From the NCBI GenBank assembly GCA_003246755.1, contig QKDC01000162.1, positions 1 through 33,478 on the forward strand: 33,478 nt of DNA, read 5' to 3'. The notes below the pieces were generated by a model. The model saw only the letters and a list, made by a program, of their open reading frames with translations. It did no database searches and was not told the DNA's origin. This DNA comes from Gemmatimonadota bacterium. Its GTDB lineage: Bacteria; Gemmatimonadota; Gemmatimonadetes; Gemmatimonadales; GWC2-71-9. Position numbers and translations under genes: made by a program. How positions within the stretch are numbered: position 1 is the stretch's first letter; every line of letters begins with the position of its first letter. This document shows, piece by piece, positions 1 to 7,505 of this stretch.

Positions 1-112
1 CAGCCCATAGAAGGGCTTGTACTCCAGTACACGCGAGTCCACTCCTGGCGTAAGGACGGGCCCAAGCAGAGTCCTGCGATTGTCTCCAGTACCCTAGCGT
101 GATCCCCAGTCC
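1..112. other. Left edge, no recognisable gene
   Basis: One forward frame is open from the window edge to a TGA at 100-102, so it could be the last 33 codons of a gene cut by the edge. The residues match no family I recognise. The short stretch AGTACCCTAGCG here (about 88-99) recurs just upstream of the first gene (about 244-255). I see no promoter I would defend. Confidence 0.3.
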
Positions 113-186
113 GACACATTTCAGACACATGAGGCTGCTGGGCAGACCTGACCGGGAGGGGCCCCAAAGGCAAAAGCCCCGTCCTG
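113..186. repeat. 74-bp imperfect direct repeat, copy 1
   Basis: By hand alignment this matches 3572-3645 at about 65 of 74 positions (roughly 88%), in the same orientation and without gaps. The two copies flank the peptidase and TolB-like genes. In copy 2 the repeat runs into a complete terminator hairpin. Copy 1 contains only the A-rich tract and the left half of that stem, and identity stops at the hairpin loop. It therefore looks like a severed terminator end left by duplication or insertion. No protein coding is apparent. Confidence 0.75.
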
Positions 187-281
187 GTCATCTCGACCTA
201 ACGGAGTCTTCATCGGGGTCCAACGGTTCTTTCACCTGCGGATAGTACCCTAGCGAGATTGGCACCCAAGGAGGTCCACCC

Positions 282-2579
282 GTGCCTCGTCTTCCTCGCT
301 TCTTCAGCGTCGCCTTCCTGATTCTGATGCAATCAACCCTGACGGGAGGTTTCTCCACCGGCCCGCAGCCTCCTGACACCGTCGGCCAGGCGCAGAGGCT
401 AGAGATGTTCCGGAAGTACCTGCGCTTCGGCACGTATTTGGACGGAGGCGAGGTCGCCCCGCACTGGATGTCTGACGGTGACCGGTTCTGGTATGCCGAC
501 GAGGAGGACGGCGACGCAGTTTATCGGCTTGTCGATCCTCGAGCCGCGACCGTGAGCGACTTATTCGATGTGCCTCGGCTCCGGGAGGCCATTGAGAGCG
601 CCACAGGCCGTGAAGTTGGGGCGGAAGGCCTACCCTTCCGGCAATTCGATTTCTCAACCGAGGCCGGGGATAGGATCACGTTCGAGCTCGATGGAGAGCG
701 TTGGGAGTTGGAACTGGATTCGTATGGGGTTCGGTCCCTACCGAAACCTGAAGACGTTCCCCGACCGAGGCCCATCCAGCAGTATGCAGGCGTTCCGGGA
801 TTCTGGCTCCTCCGGGAGAGGCCGTCACCTGATGGACGGTGGACCGCCACCCTCATCGACGAGAACCTGGCACTGCGTGAGGTCAGGACAGACTCGATCG
901 TGACACTCACGACCGACGGTTCGGTCGACCAGCCGTGGGGCGCCGCGATGTGGGAATTCGGTGCGTGGTGGTCGCCCGATTCTCGCTATCTGCTAGCTGG
1001 TCGAAGGGCGAATCCAATTGCCGAGCGTTGGCCGCTCGTCCGATATCCCTCCTGGGAGGAGGTGCCTGAAAAGGGATTCGCGCCCTCGGTTGAAATGTGG
1101 CCGATCTGGTGGTGGGCGAAGACCTCGGAAGCGTTCGAGTTGTATCTGTTCGATCTGGAATCGGGAACCCGAACCCGGGTGCCGATCAAACCGCGGCCGG
1201 GTCAGTGGCTGGAACCAGTCGAGTGGCTTCGGGACGGATCGGCAGTGCTTCTGGTACGCCGAGGTCCCGAAGCCCGTGTACTGGACCTGCTGGTCATCAA
1301 TCCGGAGGACGCCAGTGTGCGTCTGCTCGATTCGGAATCGGTGGACCGTGGTTCACTGTACCCGGCCAGGGAGCCCCCGTACTGGCGTTTCCTTGAGGAC
1401 GGCCGACGCTTCATCTTCCGTTCCGAGCGCGACGGCTATCAGAATCTCGTCCTATACGACGTGCATGCCGGATTCCTCCGCGTGCTGACCTCCGGCCCTC
1501 ATCCCGTCCGCTGGTTTCGAGAGCATGAAGCGACCGGATGGGTGTACTTCGCCGCCCAACTGGATGATGGCCGTCCGTACGACCGGCATCTGGCCCGCGT
1601 GCCGCTAACCGGAGGGACCGTCGAGCGGCTCAGCAACGAACCGGGCCAACACTTCATGAGCCTCTCGCCGTCGGGACGGTACATCCTCGATCATCATGTC
1701 GCCAACGACCGCCCAATGCGGACCGATCTAAAGACAGCAGAGGGCCGCTACATCATGACGCTCGAATCGGGATCGACCGATCGGATTCGTGAAGAGTTGC
1801 ACTGGTCGCCCCCGGAGGAGTTTTCCGTCGTTGCACCTGATGGCGTCACTAAGCTGTACGGCACCCTCTTCAAACCCTGGGACTTCAATCCGGGGCGATC
1901 GTACCCTGTCATCGATCAGTTCAACGCCCTGCATGGTGTGGGCTCAGTGGTGTTGAGGAGTGACCCGATCGGGACCTCGATGCATACCGCACAGGCTGTC
2001 GCCCAGTTGGGATTCGTTGTAGTGACGCTCGACGCGCGCGGCACGTACTGGCGTGGACGGGACTTCCGGCTGAGCACATGGGGGAGCGGTGACACGGAAC
2101 TGATCCCGGAGCACGTTCATGCCTTGCGGATGCTGGCCTCCGAGCGCCCGTGGATGGACCTGGAACATGTAGGTGCCCTTGGGCACTCCCACTTCGGATA
2201 CCAGGCGGCCCGGGCCATGGTCATGGCGCCAGATTTCTACGACGTCGGCGTGTCCTCCGCGGGGCCCGACCGGCAGGGTTTCGCTGGGACGGAGAACGTA
2301 GCTTCGGTCGTCGGAACGGAAGAACAGCCGTTCCGGTCCAATTCGTCGATGGCCGCAAACCTGAAAGGCCGGCTCCTCCTGATTGTCGGGACCGATGACT
2401 TCCAGGGTCCGCTCTATGCCATGATGCCTCTGATGGACGCACTGGTGGAGGCTGACAAGCAGTTCGACTTCCGTCTCATCCCGGGGGCCGGGCACGGCGT
2501 CTCTTCTCCGAGAGGACCGTTTGGGAAGTACTATTGGGACGCTGTGGCTGAGCACTTCTTGAGGTACCTGAAGAATTGA
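282..2579 (+). CDS. Exported S9-family (prolyl oligopeptidase/DPP-IV-like) serine peptidase
   Basis: The 765-residue product begins with a hydrophobic signal sequence (about residues 1-25). A beta-propeller-like domain with PD40-style segments such as SPDGRW and SPDSRY follows, to about residue 500. The C-terminal alpha/beta-hydrolase domain has the expected triad: nucleophile S636 in GHSHFG, D705 in VGTDD and H738 in GAGHG. Family members cleave peptides, often after proline, and the propeller limits access to the active site. The protein is probably periplasmic. The GTG start follows a full-strength AAGGAGGT (268-275) at 6-nt spacing, so the start is secure. The nucleophile motif GHSHFG lacks the final glycine pair of the usual GxSxGG. 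The next gene begins at once, so the two are probably cotranscribed. Substrate is unknown. Confidence 0.88.
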   Translation: MPRLPRFFSVAFLILMQSTLTGGFSTGPQPPDTVGQAQRLEMFRKYLRFGTYLDGGEVAPHWMSDGDRFWYADEEDGDAVYRLVDPRAATVSDLFDVPRLREAIESATGREVGAEGLPFRQFDFSTEAGDRITFELDGERWELELDSYGVRSLPKPEDVPRPRPIQQYAGVPGFWLLRERPSPDGRWTATLIDENLALREVRTDSIVTLTTDGSVDQPWGAAMWEFGAWWSPDSRYLLAGRRANPIAERWPLVRYPSWEEVPEKGFAPSVEMWPIWWWAKTSEAFELYLFDLESGTRTRVPIKPRPGQWLEPVEWLRDGSAVLLVRRGPEARVLDLLVINPEDASVRLLDSESVDRGSLYPAREPPYWRFLEDGRRFIFRSERDGYQNLVLYDVHAGFLRVLTSGPHPVRWFREHEATGWVYFAAQLDDGRPYDRHLARVPLTGGTVERLSNEPGQHFMSLSPSGRYILDHHVANDRPMRTDLKTAEGRYIMTLESGSTDRIREELHWSPPEEFSVVAPDGVTKLYGTLFKPWDFNPGRSYPVIDQFNALHGVGSVVLRSDPIGTSMHTAQAVAQLGFVVVTLDARGTYWRGRDFRLSTWGSGDTELIPEHVHALRMLASERPWMDLEHVGALGHSHFGYQAARAMVMAPDFYDVGVSSAGPDRQGFAGTENVASVVGTEEQPFRSNSSMAANLKGRLLLIVGTDDFQGPLYAMMPLMDALVEADKQFDFRLIPGAGHGVSSPRGPFGKYYWDAVAEHFLRYLKN

Positions 2580-2588
2580 GTGAATAAC

Positions 2589-3509
2589 GTGCCTCGTCTT
2601 CCTCGCTTCGTCAGTTCCGCCATCATCATCCTCCCGCTCGGATTCCTCTCAATACTCGCGGCCACCTTGTCGCCGACCGCTCCCCAGCAACCGAGTGACT
2701 CCGATATCGCCTTCGTCTCCATGAGGGATGGCATCGAGGACATCTACGTCATGCATCCGGACGGTTCGGCTGTTCGGCGGATCACCATCACCGAAGCCGT
2801 GGAGGGGGAGGAGCGTGGAAGCTGGGTCCCGGCTTGGTCTCCTGACCGCCGCCGGATCGTTTTCGCGTCGAACCGGGATGATGGTGGCAGCGCGAATCTC
2901 TACGCGGTTGATGCGGATGGTCACAACCTCACGCGCCTCTCGGAACATGACGCCTTTGACTACACCCCGGATTGGTCCCCGAGCGGAGACGAGATCGTCT
3001 TCCTTTCTGACCGTGATGGCTTTTACGAGCTGTACGCCATGAAGCCGGACGGCTCCAATGTCAGACGGTTGACATACCTGGAGAGAGAGAAAGGCCAGCT
3101 ATGCTGTCCCGACTGGTCGCCCGACGGAAGGCAAATCATCTTTATGACCCGCAATCCGCCCACGGCTGTCCTACAGACACTCGATCTCGCCACGGGTGAA
3201 GTACACAGACTGGGACTTGGGGGCCTTCCAAGGTGGTCCCCCGATGGGAGGTGGATAGCCTTCTTTGGAGCGGGGCGGCAGATACACGTCATGCGCCCAG
3301 ACGGGTCTGAGATGCGTCGTGTCAGCAATGTCGAGGGGTTTGCGACCTATCCATCCTGGTCCCCGGATGGGACATGGATCGTATTCAGCCACGTCCCTGC
3401 CCTGGGTGACCTCGACAGAACCGAACTCCACATCGTCCGCGCAACTGGTGAAGACCAGCGCCAACTGACCGAGAATGAAGTCATGGATGGCCATCCGAGT
3501 TGGTGGTAA
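2589..3509 (+). CDS. Exported TolB-like PD40 beta-propeller protein
   Basis: The product of about 306 residues has an N-terminal hydrophobic signal segment followed by about six PD40/WD40-like repeats. Each has a core like WSPDGxxIxF followed by a ..DG..xRRLT segment, as in the TolB C-terminal propeller. No TolB N-terminal domain or enzyme domain is present, so a binding or scaffold role in the periplasm is the most I can infer. A GTG at 2580 is in frame, but I prefer the GTG at 2589. Its first codons repeat the start of the upstream peptidase gene exactly (MPRLPRF in both), and it places the signal peptide normally. The stop of the peptidase gene is 9 nt upstream, so the pair is probably one operon. 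Confidence 0.8.
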   Translation: MPRLPRFVSSAIIILPLGFLSILAATLSPTAPQQPSDSDIAFVSMRDGIEDIYVMHPDGSAVRRITITEAVEGEERGSWVPAWSPDRRRIVFASNRDDGGSANLYAVDADGHNLTRLSEHDAFDYTPDWSPSGDEIVFLSDRDGFYELYAMKPDGSNVRRLTYLEREKGQLCCPDWSPDGRQIIFMTRNPPTAVLQTLDLATGEVHRLGLGGLPRWSPDGRWIAFFGAGRQIHVMRPDGSEMRRVSNVEGFATYPSWSPDGTWIVFSHVPALGDLDRTELHIVRATGEDQRQLTENEVMDGHPSWW

Positions 3510-3571
3510 GGGGAGGCTCGGCATCGTGGACGCTGACCAGGGCCGGGGCGAGTAGGAACGGAAGTACCTCA

Positions 3572-3645
3572 GACACATTGGAGACACATGAGGCGGCTGG
3601 GCAGACCTGACCGGAAGGGGCCAAAAAGGAAGAAGCCCCGTCGTG
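3572..3645. repeat. 74-bp imperfect direct repeat, copy 2
   Basis: This is the partner of 113-186 (about 88% identical, same orientation). It begins 62 nt after the TolB-like gene and ends inside the loop of the terminator hairpin at 3634-3653. With copy 1 it brackets exactly the two-gene peptidase/TolB-like unit. Confidence 0.75.
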
Positions 3646-3653
3646 ACGGGGCT
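3621..3653 (-). terminator. Rho-independent terminator for the tRNA strand
   Basis: Read on the - strand, a perfect 9-bp stem (AGCCCCGTC with GACGGGGCT, 2-nt apparent loop) at 3634-3653 is followed by TCTTCCTTTTT. It lies directly beyond the duplicated tRNA-Phe 3' end at 3661-3683. It was probably the original terminator of the tRNA gene before about 116 bp separated them. Confidence 0.75.
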
Positions 3654-3660
3654 CTCGGAA

Positions 3661-3683
3661 TGGCCAGGGCCGGAATCGAACCG
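3661..3683 (-). repeat. Duplicated 3' end of tRNA-Phe (att-like remnant)
   Basis: Twenty-three bases are identical to 3777-3799, the T-arm and acceptor 3' strand of the intact tRNA-Phe, in the same orientation and 116 bp further downstream. Duplication of a tRNA 3' end is the usual footprint of site-specific integration at a tRNA gene. Here the interval holds no integrase, so it would be a collapsed remnant. Confidence 0.8.
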
Positions 3684-3740
3684 AGCCGCATCAGCGGCGA
3701 GGAAGGCCGTGCCGCAGGCCGGCCAACCGGCGAGCTAGGA

Positions 3741-3776
3741 ACTCAGCGTTTCAAGGAGAGCGGTAAGACAGGACAG

Positions 3777-3785
<9 letters not shown>
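3741..3785. repeat. 45-bp imperfect direct repeat, copy 1
   Basis: It aligns without gaps to 6015-6059 at about 36 of 45 positions (80%), same orientation. It covers the last nine bases of the tRNA-Phe and its immediate downstream flank. The second copy lies beyond the start of the metallohydrolase gene, so the tRNA and that gene are bracketed. Confidence 0.65.
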
Positions 3786-3849
<64 letters not shown>

Positions 3850-3861
3850 TTGGGGGGCGTA

Positions 3862-3867
3862 AATATA
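3862..3867 (-). promoter_or_regulatory. Probable -10 box of tRNA-Phe
   Basis: TATATT on the - strand lies 12 nt before the mature tRNA 5' end, in an otherwise GC-rich stretch. The -35 is weak: TTCCGC at 18-nt spacing is the nearest candidate. Confidence 0.45.
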
Positions 3868-3945
3868 GGTCGTGCCTGAACCTTCGCGGAAGCACTGGAG
3901 CGAAGCTCCCATGGGGAGGCGCTAGAAGGCGGACCGACGGAAGCG

Positions 3946-5928
3946 CTATGGCTCGTCGGAAACCCCAGCTTGCGCGGCGTAGATGGCGCGGGCTCGGCGG
4001 AACAGAGCGATCATCGCCTCCCGCTGGGACTCTTCGTGGAATCGGGCGACGGTTTGGGCCCACTCAATGGCCTCATCGGTCCAGCGCATCAAGAAGGCCG
4101 CATCCTCGGGGGAGGAGCGGGGGGCACCCGCGACCGAAACGTAGACGGGACTCGAGTGCGCCTGGAGCAGGACATTATTGAAGGTCGGCATCCGCGTGGC
4201 GGAAGCCGCCCGCACGGCAATCCAGGTGCTGGCCTGCACATCGACCGCAGCATCCAGTCTCAGGGTCCGTCGTCCGTCGGGGTTTTCCTGCACCGCGATG
4301 ATCTCGCCGCCGCGAACGACCTCCAGGCGATCGACGGGCAGCAGGGAACGCACTGTGGCCTGAACCTGCACGGTTCCGGCTCCGGGTAGGGCGATCGTCT
4401 TCCCCGCCTGCTGACCATTCACCTCGAACGTCAGCATCGGTCCGGTGGTGACGAACGTCCGACCGGCTCGGGCCCCTTCGATCCAACCCTGGTAGCTGAA
4501 CGGTTCGTCCACCTGGACATAGGTCCGCACCGAACCCACGACCTGACTGGTATACATCTTGTCGGTCCCCGCCATCGCGGGCAGATCGAAGCCCACGTTG
4601 AGGAGACGATACCAGGTGCGGGCGGCAGGGGCCTCCCCGGTGGTCCGAAAGGCGTCCCCCCAAGTCAGGAGATCCACCGCGTCGAGCTTGCCGAGGGCCG
4701 CATCCACGGGCATCTCCCCCCGCGGGCCGGGGAAGTGCGCCCAGCTGACGAAGCCATCCTGCTCATGGGCGCGATCGGCCTGATGGGCCATGGGGGGCCA
4801 ATCGAAACCGCCGATGACCCCCTCGTACGGGCCGCCCCAGGTCAGGGGGTACACCAGTTCCCTGAGGTTGAGGAGAACGGCGTGGCCCAGGAACCGGTGG
4901 CGAGTCTCCTCGCCCACGTAGACCACCCCCTCCTCGCTGGAGAGCGGGCTGGGTTTGCCGATGAAGTGCTCGACGTTGGTGGTCGCCTCTCCCCACTTGC
5001 TGGCGAGAATGTTCACGACGTCGAGCCCTTCCCCGGCGAGCTGCAGCAGGGCGGATGTGGGGTCCAGGAAATGGACGTGGGTGTCGCCCGAATACCAGCC
5101 TTCGCTCCTCATGTTCACCCACCGCCGGAGCCGCACGGAAATCGGCGCCACCTTGCCGTTCACGACCTCGAAGCGCACCGTCTGTGGCTCGTACTCCATT
5201 CCACGAACGACCTCGAGTTCGTACGGCCCACCGTTCGGCACCGAGACGACGAAATTCGGGTTCACATACGCGTAGGTGCGCCCCGTGACAATGACGTCTC
5301 CCCCGAGATTCGTTCGCGACACGAGGCCAACATTCCGCATCCGGCCCATCGGCGGCCAGTAGGTCCCCGCGGCATCCCGGACATGGACGCGGGTCGTGAG
5401 CGGCGCGCCCGTCGTCGCGTCGCTCACGGAGATCGACACGGGGTGGAGCGGCTGATGCTCGGGCTGCGGACCCTGCACCTCGGCCGGTAACTCCGATAGA
5501 GGGAGGATCCGGACGGCCCGGATCATCCACGTCGTATCCTGCTGCACGAGGATGAGGGCCTGCGGGGTGAGGTGGGATCCCAGTTGCCGAACGATGATGA
5601 GGGGGGCGACGCGGATCGAGTCACCCAGGCGTTCGTACTGGGCGTACTGCAGTAGGATGATGCTGCTGCCCGGAGGGAACCGAACGACCCCCTCCAGCCA
5701 CTCTTGGCGGTTTGGAAACTCGGGATGGAGGACAAGCGAAAGCGCACTCGAGTCGGAGGCGGACACCTCGGCGGCAAAGGTCGTGACCGCGAGGCGTACT
5801 GATTCCCAATCGTGAACGGAGGCGGCGGGATCCGGGGCGGGTCCGGTCCCAACCAGTATGGACGCGAAGGCAAGAGAGACGAGCATGGAGGTCTCCAGGT
5901 ACAAGCGTTTCCCCAAGAGACTGTTCAT
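3946..5928 (-). CDS. Exported CehA/McbA-family metallohydrolase (PHP-like)
   Basis: The product is about 660 residues. After a signal-like hydrophobic stretch (MLVSLAFASILVG) come an N-terminal region of uncertain fold and a carboxypeptidase-regulatory-like segment. The metal-binding domain opens with the signature GWYSGDTHVHF, as in CehA/McbA (carbaryl hydrolase) relatives of the PHP fold. Further likely metal ligands are in GEETRHRFLGHAVLL, PPMAHQADRAHEQDG and SWAHFPG. A C-terminal segment resembles the usual beta domain (FVTTGPMLTFEVNGQ). The family hydrolyses esters or phosphoesters; the substrate here is unknown. The start is uncertain: ATG 5928 gives an n-region with KR, ATG 5886 has a better Shine-Dalgarno (GGAG, 6-nt spacing), and the longest frame starts at 5970. 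Confidence 0.82.
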   Translation of the reverse strand: MNSLLGKRLYLETSMLVSLAFASILVGTGPAPDPAASVHDWESVRLAVTTFAAEVSASDSSALSLVLHPEFPNRQEWLEGVVRFPPGSSIILLQYAQYERLGDSIRVAPLIIVRQLGSHLTPQALILVQQDTTWMIRAVRILPLSELPAEVQGPQPEHQPLHPVSISVSDATTGAPLTTRVHVRDAAGTYWPPMGRMRNVGLVSRTNLGGDVIVTGRTYAYVNPNFVVSVPNGGPYELEVVRGMEYEPQTVRFEVVNGKVAPISVRLRRWVNMRSEGWYSGDTHVHFLDPTSALLQLAGEGLDVVNILASKWGEATTNVEHFIGKPSPLSSEEGVVYVGEETRHRFLGHAVLLNLRELVYPLTWGGPYEGVIGGFDWPPMAHQADRAHEQDGFVSWAHFPGPRGEMPVDAALGKLDAVDLLTWGDAFRTTGEAPAARTWYRLLNVGFDLPAMAGTDKMYTSQVVGSVRTYVQVDEPFSYQGWIEGARAGRTFVTTGPMLTFEVNGQQAGKTIALPGAGTVQVQATVRSLLPVDRLEVVRGGEIIAVQENPDGRRTLRLDAAVDVQASTWIAVRAASATRMPTFNNVLLQAHSSPVYVSVAGAPRSSPEDAAFLMRWTDEAIEWAQTVARFHEESQREAMIALFRRARAIYAAQAGVSDEP

Positions 5929-6014
5929 GCGGTGCCTGCGCAACCCACATTCTGAACCGGGCCGGTACATCTTTGAAGCCCGAGACGCAGACTCGAGGCA
6001 ACGGCGAACTGAAA

Positions 6015-6059
6015 GCTCAGCGTGTCACGGAGAGCCGTAGGACAGGGGAATGGCCCGGG
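6015..6059. repeat. 45-bp imperfect direct repeat, copy 2
   Basis: It matches 3741-3785 at about 80%. Read on the - strand it begins with CCCGGGCCA, one base from the CCCTGGCCA that ends tRNA-Phe, followed by the same downstream flank. It therefore resembles a decayed tRNA 3' junction with no tRNA body attached. Confidence 0.65.
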
Positions 6060-6085
6060 AAAGAGAGGGGCCAACTACATGTTCG

Positions 6086-6628
6086 TCAGTCCCGAATGTC
6101 GGGCTCCCACTGCGCCAACGGCGACACCCGGTCCAGCGTGGTCACCTCATCGCTATCGAGGACTTGCGTTGGACTCTGTTTCCCGTCAGTCCTCTGCAGA
6201 AGCGGAGGGGAGGGGCGTGGTAGAGCGGTGGTGGCCTTGTCGTAGTGATCGGGTTCCATGTCCTCGCTACTGCATCCCCCCGTGAGGACGAGACGAGAGA
6301 TGGCGCGGTTCGTTGCGCGGGTTTCTGCAGTGGCCTCACAAACGGCACGGCCCATGGCCCAGGCATGGCCGTTCTGGAATCCCTTCTCCTCTGCGAAACA
6401 GCTGCCGACCGCCTCTACAGTTTGCCCCCACGGGGCCATGGCCCGCACGATACACCGCGCGTGAAAGCCGTCCTCCCGGTGCTGGGTCTCGATCTGAGTC
6501 ACCCGGGTAGAGATGCCGAACCGGCGGGCCAGCTTGGCCCACGCCAACTCTCTCTCCTGCAGTCGCCCTTGGTCTTGTTGTGAGTCATTCATGCCGATCA
6601 GCGCGGCACCTGTTTCGTCGCAGAGCAT
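6086..6628 (-). CDS. Putative recombination/annealing-associated protein (AETRA..NRA motif)
   Basis: The product is 180 residues with no signal peptide. The centre reads like proteins from phage and plasmid recombination modules. A short beta-rich segment (FHARCIVRAMAPWGQTVEAV, about residues 55-74) is followed by an acidic turn and a helix with the pattern AETRATNRAISRLVLTG (about residues 101-117). That AETRAxNRA pattern recurs in ssDNA-annealing-type proteins of the RecT/Rad52-like groups. The C-terminus is proline-rich and probably disordered. It lies about 60 nt beyond the last gene of the sigma-factor cluster on the same strand, so read-through is possible, but nothing else links them. 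ATG 6628 has a weak GGTAGG; ATG 6592 is an alternative. The family assignment is tentative. Confidence 0.5.
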   Translation of the reverse strand: MLCDETGAALIGMNDSQQDQGRLQERELAWAKLARRFGISTRVTQIETQHREDGFHARCIVRAMAPWGQTVEAVGSCFAEEKGFQNGHAWAMGRAVCEATAETRATNRAISRLVLTGGCSSEDMEPDHYDKATTALPRPSPPLLQRTDGKQSPTQVLDSDEVTTLDRVSPLAQWEPDIRD

Positions 6629-6687
6629 CGCAACCTACCGTCGATTGAGTGAGGAGTTCGCCATGTGGCACCTGGGACCGGACTCTC

Positions 6688-7419
6688 CTAGGGGTTCGAA
6701 GCCGGACGGGGATGCGATCCTGGCGGTCGAGGTCTCTTGCCGGGAACACCCGGGTTTCCCGGCACGCCACCGGGCGGACCGAACCCGAGACCCACCCCGC
6801 CCATCCGACCCGGGAAGCCCGCACGTGCCATACCGAGTGCGGGCCCTACCTCGCTGGGACGCATCCCCTCAGCGATCATACGCCCGACCTGTTGTGGAAG
6901 GCCCGAAAGCTCGACGTCACTGGCCCGCGCTTCGAGACGAAGCAGCACGGCGGTGAGTGCCTGATCCGAGGGAAGGCCTCGATTCACCAGCGCTCCCACC
7001 AGGGCAAGAGGGACCACGAGAGAGCGACCTGAGGGCGCCGAAGCCGCCAGCGCGCTCACCGCATCCCCGTCCACACCCAAGGCCATCGTGTGACCCGCCG
7101 CCGCGATCTCGTCTTCGCCAGGACTCCGACCGGTCGTTTCAAGCGCGATCCGGGCGGCCTGCAATTGGCTCACAAACAGTTGTGCCGCGGCGAGCACTTC
7201 CTCCCCAGTGCGGCCTTTCGCCACCCCCTCGAGCGCCAGATTCGCCACGGCACCCCCTGGCAGCCCCCGGCTCATGGCGTCTTCCACCAGCGCCACCACC
7301 TGATCCCCGACTGCACCCGGTAGGACTTCACGCAAGCGCTCCACCGGCTCCTGCGCGAACAAGAACCCGGGCATCAGCACCAGCAGCATGACCAGCACAC
7401 CTCGCTCCATCGCCTTCAT
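6688..7419 (-). CDS. Exported helical protein of unknown function, paralogue of 8636-9298
   Basis: The 243-residue product has a clear signal peptide (about residues 1-22, ending FLFAQ) and then a mostly helical region. The C-terminal tail is rich in glycine and proline (GFGPPGGVPGNPGVPGKR). It is a paralogue of the product at 8636-9298: both contain ALEGVAK followed by a matched helix (LFVSQLQAARIAL against RLAAELREARGLL). Both also have a later segment built on VPLALVGALVNRGLPSDQA or IPFAVLGELVQRGVPAEQA. I know no named family. Start ATG 7419 follows GGAGG closely. It is the last gene of the sigma-factor cluster, 86 nt after the barrel/CBM48 gene. Periplasmic or surface location is inferred from the signal peptide. 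Confidence 0.75.
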   Translation of the reverse strand: MKAMERGVLVMLLVLMPGFLFAQEPVERLREVLPGAVGDQVVALVEDAMSRGLPGGAVANLALEGVAKGRTGEEVLAAAQLFVSQLQAARIALETTGRSPGEDEIAAAGHTMALGVDGDAVSALAASAPSGRSLVVPLALVGALVNRGLPSDQALTAVLLRLEARASDVELSGLPQQVGRMIAEGMRPSEVGPALGMARAGFPGRMGGVGLGFGPPGGVPGNPGVPGKRPRPPGSHPRPASNP

Positions 7420-7461
7420 CGTTGCACCTCCGTTTTCACACAGCCCTCACGGGCTCACACG

Positions 7462-7489
7462 ACAGACTCTTCCACTACAGACTCTTCCA
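7462..7489. repeat. Two 13-bp tandem direct repeats
   Basis: ACAGACTCTTCCA occurs at 7462-7474 and again at 7477-7489, a 15-bp period, in the gap between the barrel/CBM48 gene and the last exported protein gene. A small GC hairpin (AGCCC-TCAC-GGGCT, about 7442-7455) lies beside it with no T-run. A regulator site is possible but not shown. Confidence 0.5.
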
Positions 7490-7505
7490 ACCCCAAAGCG
7501 GTCAC

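Noticed and set aside
4735-5490. Forward open frame of 251 codons inside the metallohydrolase gene
   Set aside because: It is antisense to a gene with clear metal-binding motifs, and has no ribosome site or recognisable domain.
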